In this document: positions 31,231 to 31,301 of the stretch, one piece after another
Numbering within the stretch: position 1 is the first letter of the stretch
Layout of the letters: each line of letters starts with the position of its first letter
NCBI GenBank assembly: GCA_946626785.1
Contig: CAMOUY010000015.1
Coordinates: forward strand, 1 to 31,301
Direction: 5' to 3'
DNA: 31,301 nt
Source of the DNA: UBA9732 sp003456855
GTDB lineage: Bacteria; Spirochaetota; Spirochaetia; Sphaerochaetales; Sphaerochaetaceae
Position numbers and translations under genes: made by a program
The notes under the pieces: generated by a model
Seen by the model: only the letters and a program-made list of their open reading frames with translations
Told to the model about the DNA's origin: nothing
The model's database searches: none

Positions 31231-31301
31231 TATATCTAAATCCTTACATTACAGATAAATAGGCAAATTAAAAGGTTGATTTAGGCTTCGCTTTATGATA
31301 T

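Overview
The window looks like a bacterial chromosome segment with a Gram-negative-type cell envelope, most plausibly a host-associated spirochaete of the Treponema/Sphaerochaeta kind. The reasons are many lipoproteins with relaxed lipoboxes (LASC, LTSC, IIGC, FVSC), a MalE/F/G-type uptake system next to lipoprotein amylases, and extended Opp permease and ATPase subunits. The taxonomic call is an inference from protein style; there is no rRNA or marker gene.

Layout. (1) 1-9153, minus strand: an alpha-glucan utilisation operon read right to left. It holds a type I pullulanase lipoprotein, a four-unit SusE/F-like presumed starch-binding lipoprotein, MalE, MalF, MalG, and a GH13 alpha-amylase lipoprotein cut by the window edge. 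Stable hairpins on both sides of malE probably set its expression level. Together these genes debranch and cut starch or pullulan outside the cell, hold it at the surface and import maltodextrins. (2) 9242-11028: a divergent GH53 endo-galactanase, probably leaderless, convergent with a WrbA/flavodoxin-like protein. (3) 11156-13287: a small secreted protein followed by a MATE efflux pump. (4) 13460-22462: an oppABCDF peptide transporter followed by a DUF3899-like membrane protein. OppA is very large, OppC has an extra periplasmic segment, and OppD carries an insertion of about 360 residues inside its nucleotide-binding domain. (5) 22494-23157: a HigBA/RelE-type toxin-antitoxin locus whose toxin is frameshifted. 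(6) 23236-24360: a ROK-family repressor. (7) 24361-31301: an AT-rich accessory region with an array of paralogous short secreted beta-rich proteins (24474, 25865, 26820, 28159, 30560; the protein at 25214 may be unrelated). A more distant relative is the protein at 11156.

The most unusual part is region 7. Four of the paralogues have nearly the same promoter layout: A/T tracts, TTGACA, 17-bp spacer, -10, then a (G)GGCATTG box exactly 7 nt after the -10, at the predicted transcription start. Two of them (26820 and 28159) end directly against identical left ends of IS200-like elements, whose terminator hairpins close the genes. One element is an intact tnpA-only copy with a strongly structured 3' segment; the other is a degraded copy that shares exactly the first 174 bp and then diverges. 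This layout of shared 5' cassettes, variable centres, a shared C-terminal strand and shared 3' caps suggests an expanding surface or secreted protein family. I do not recognise the family.
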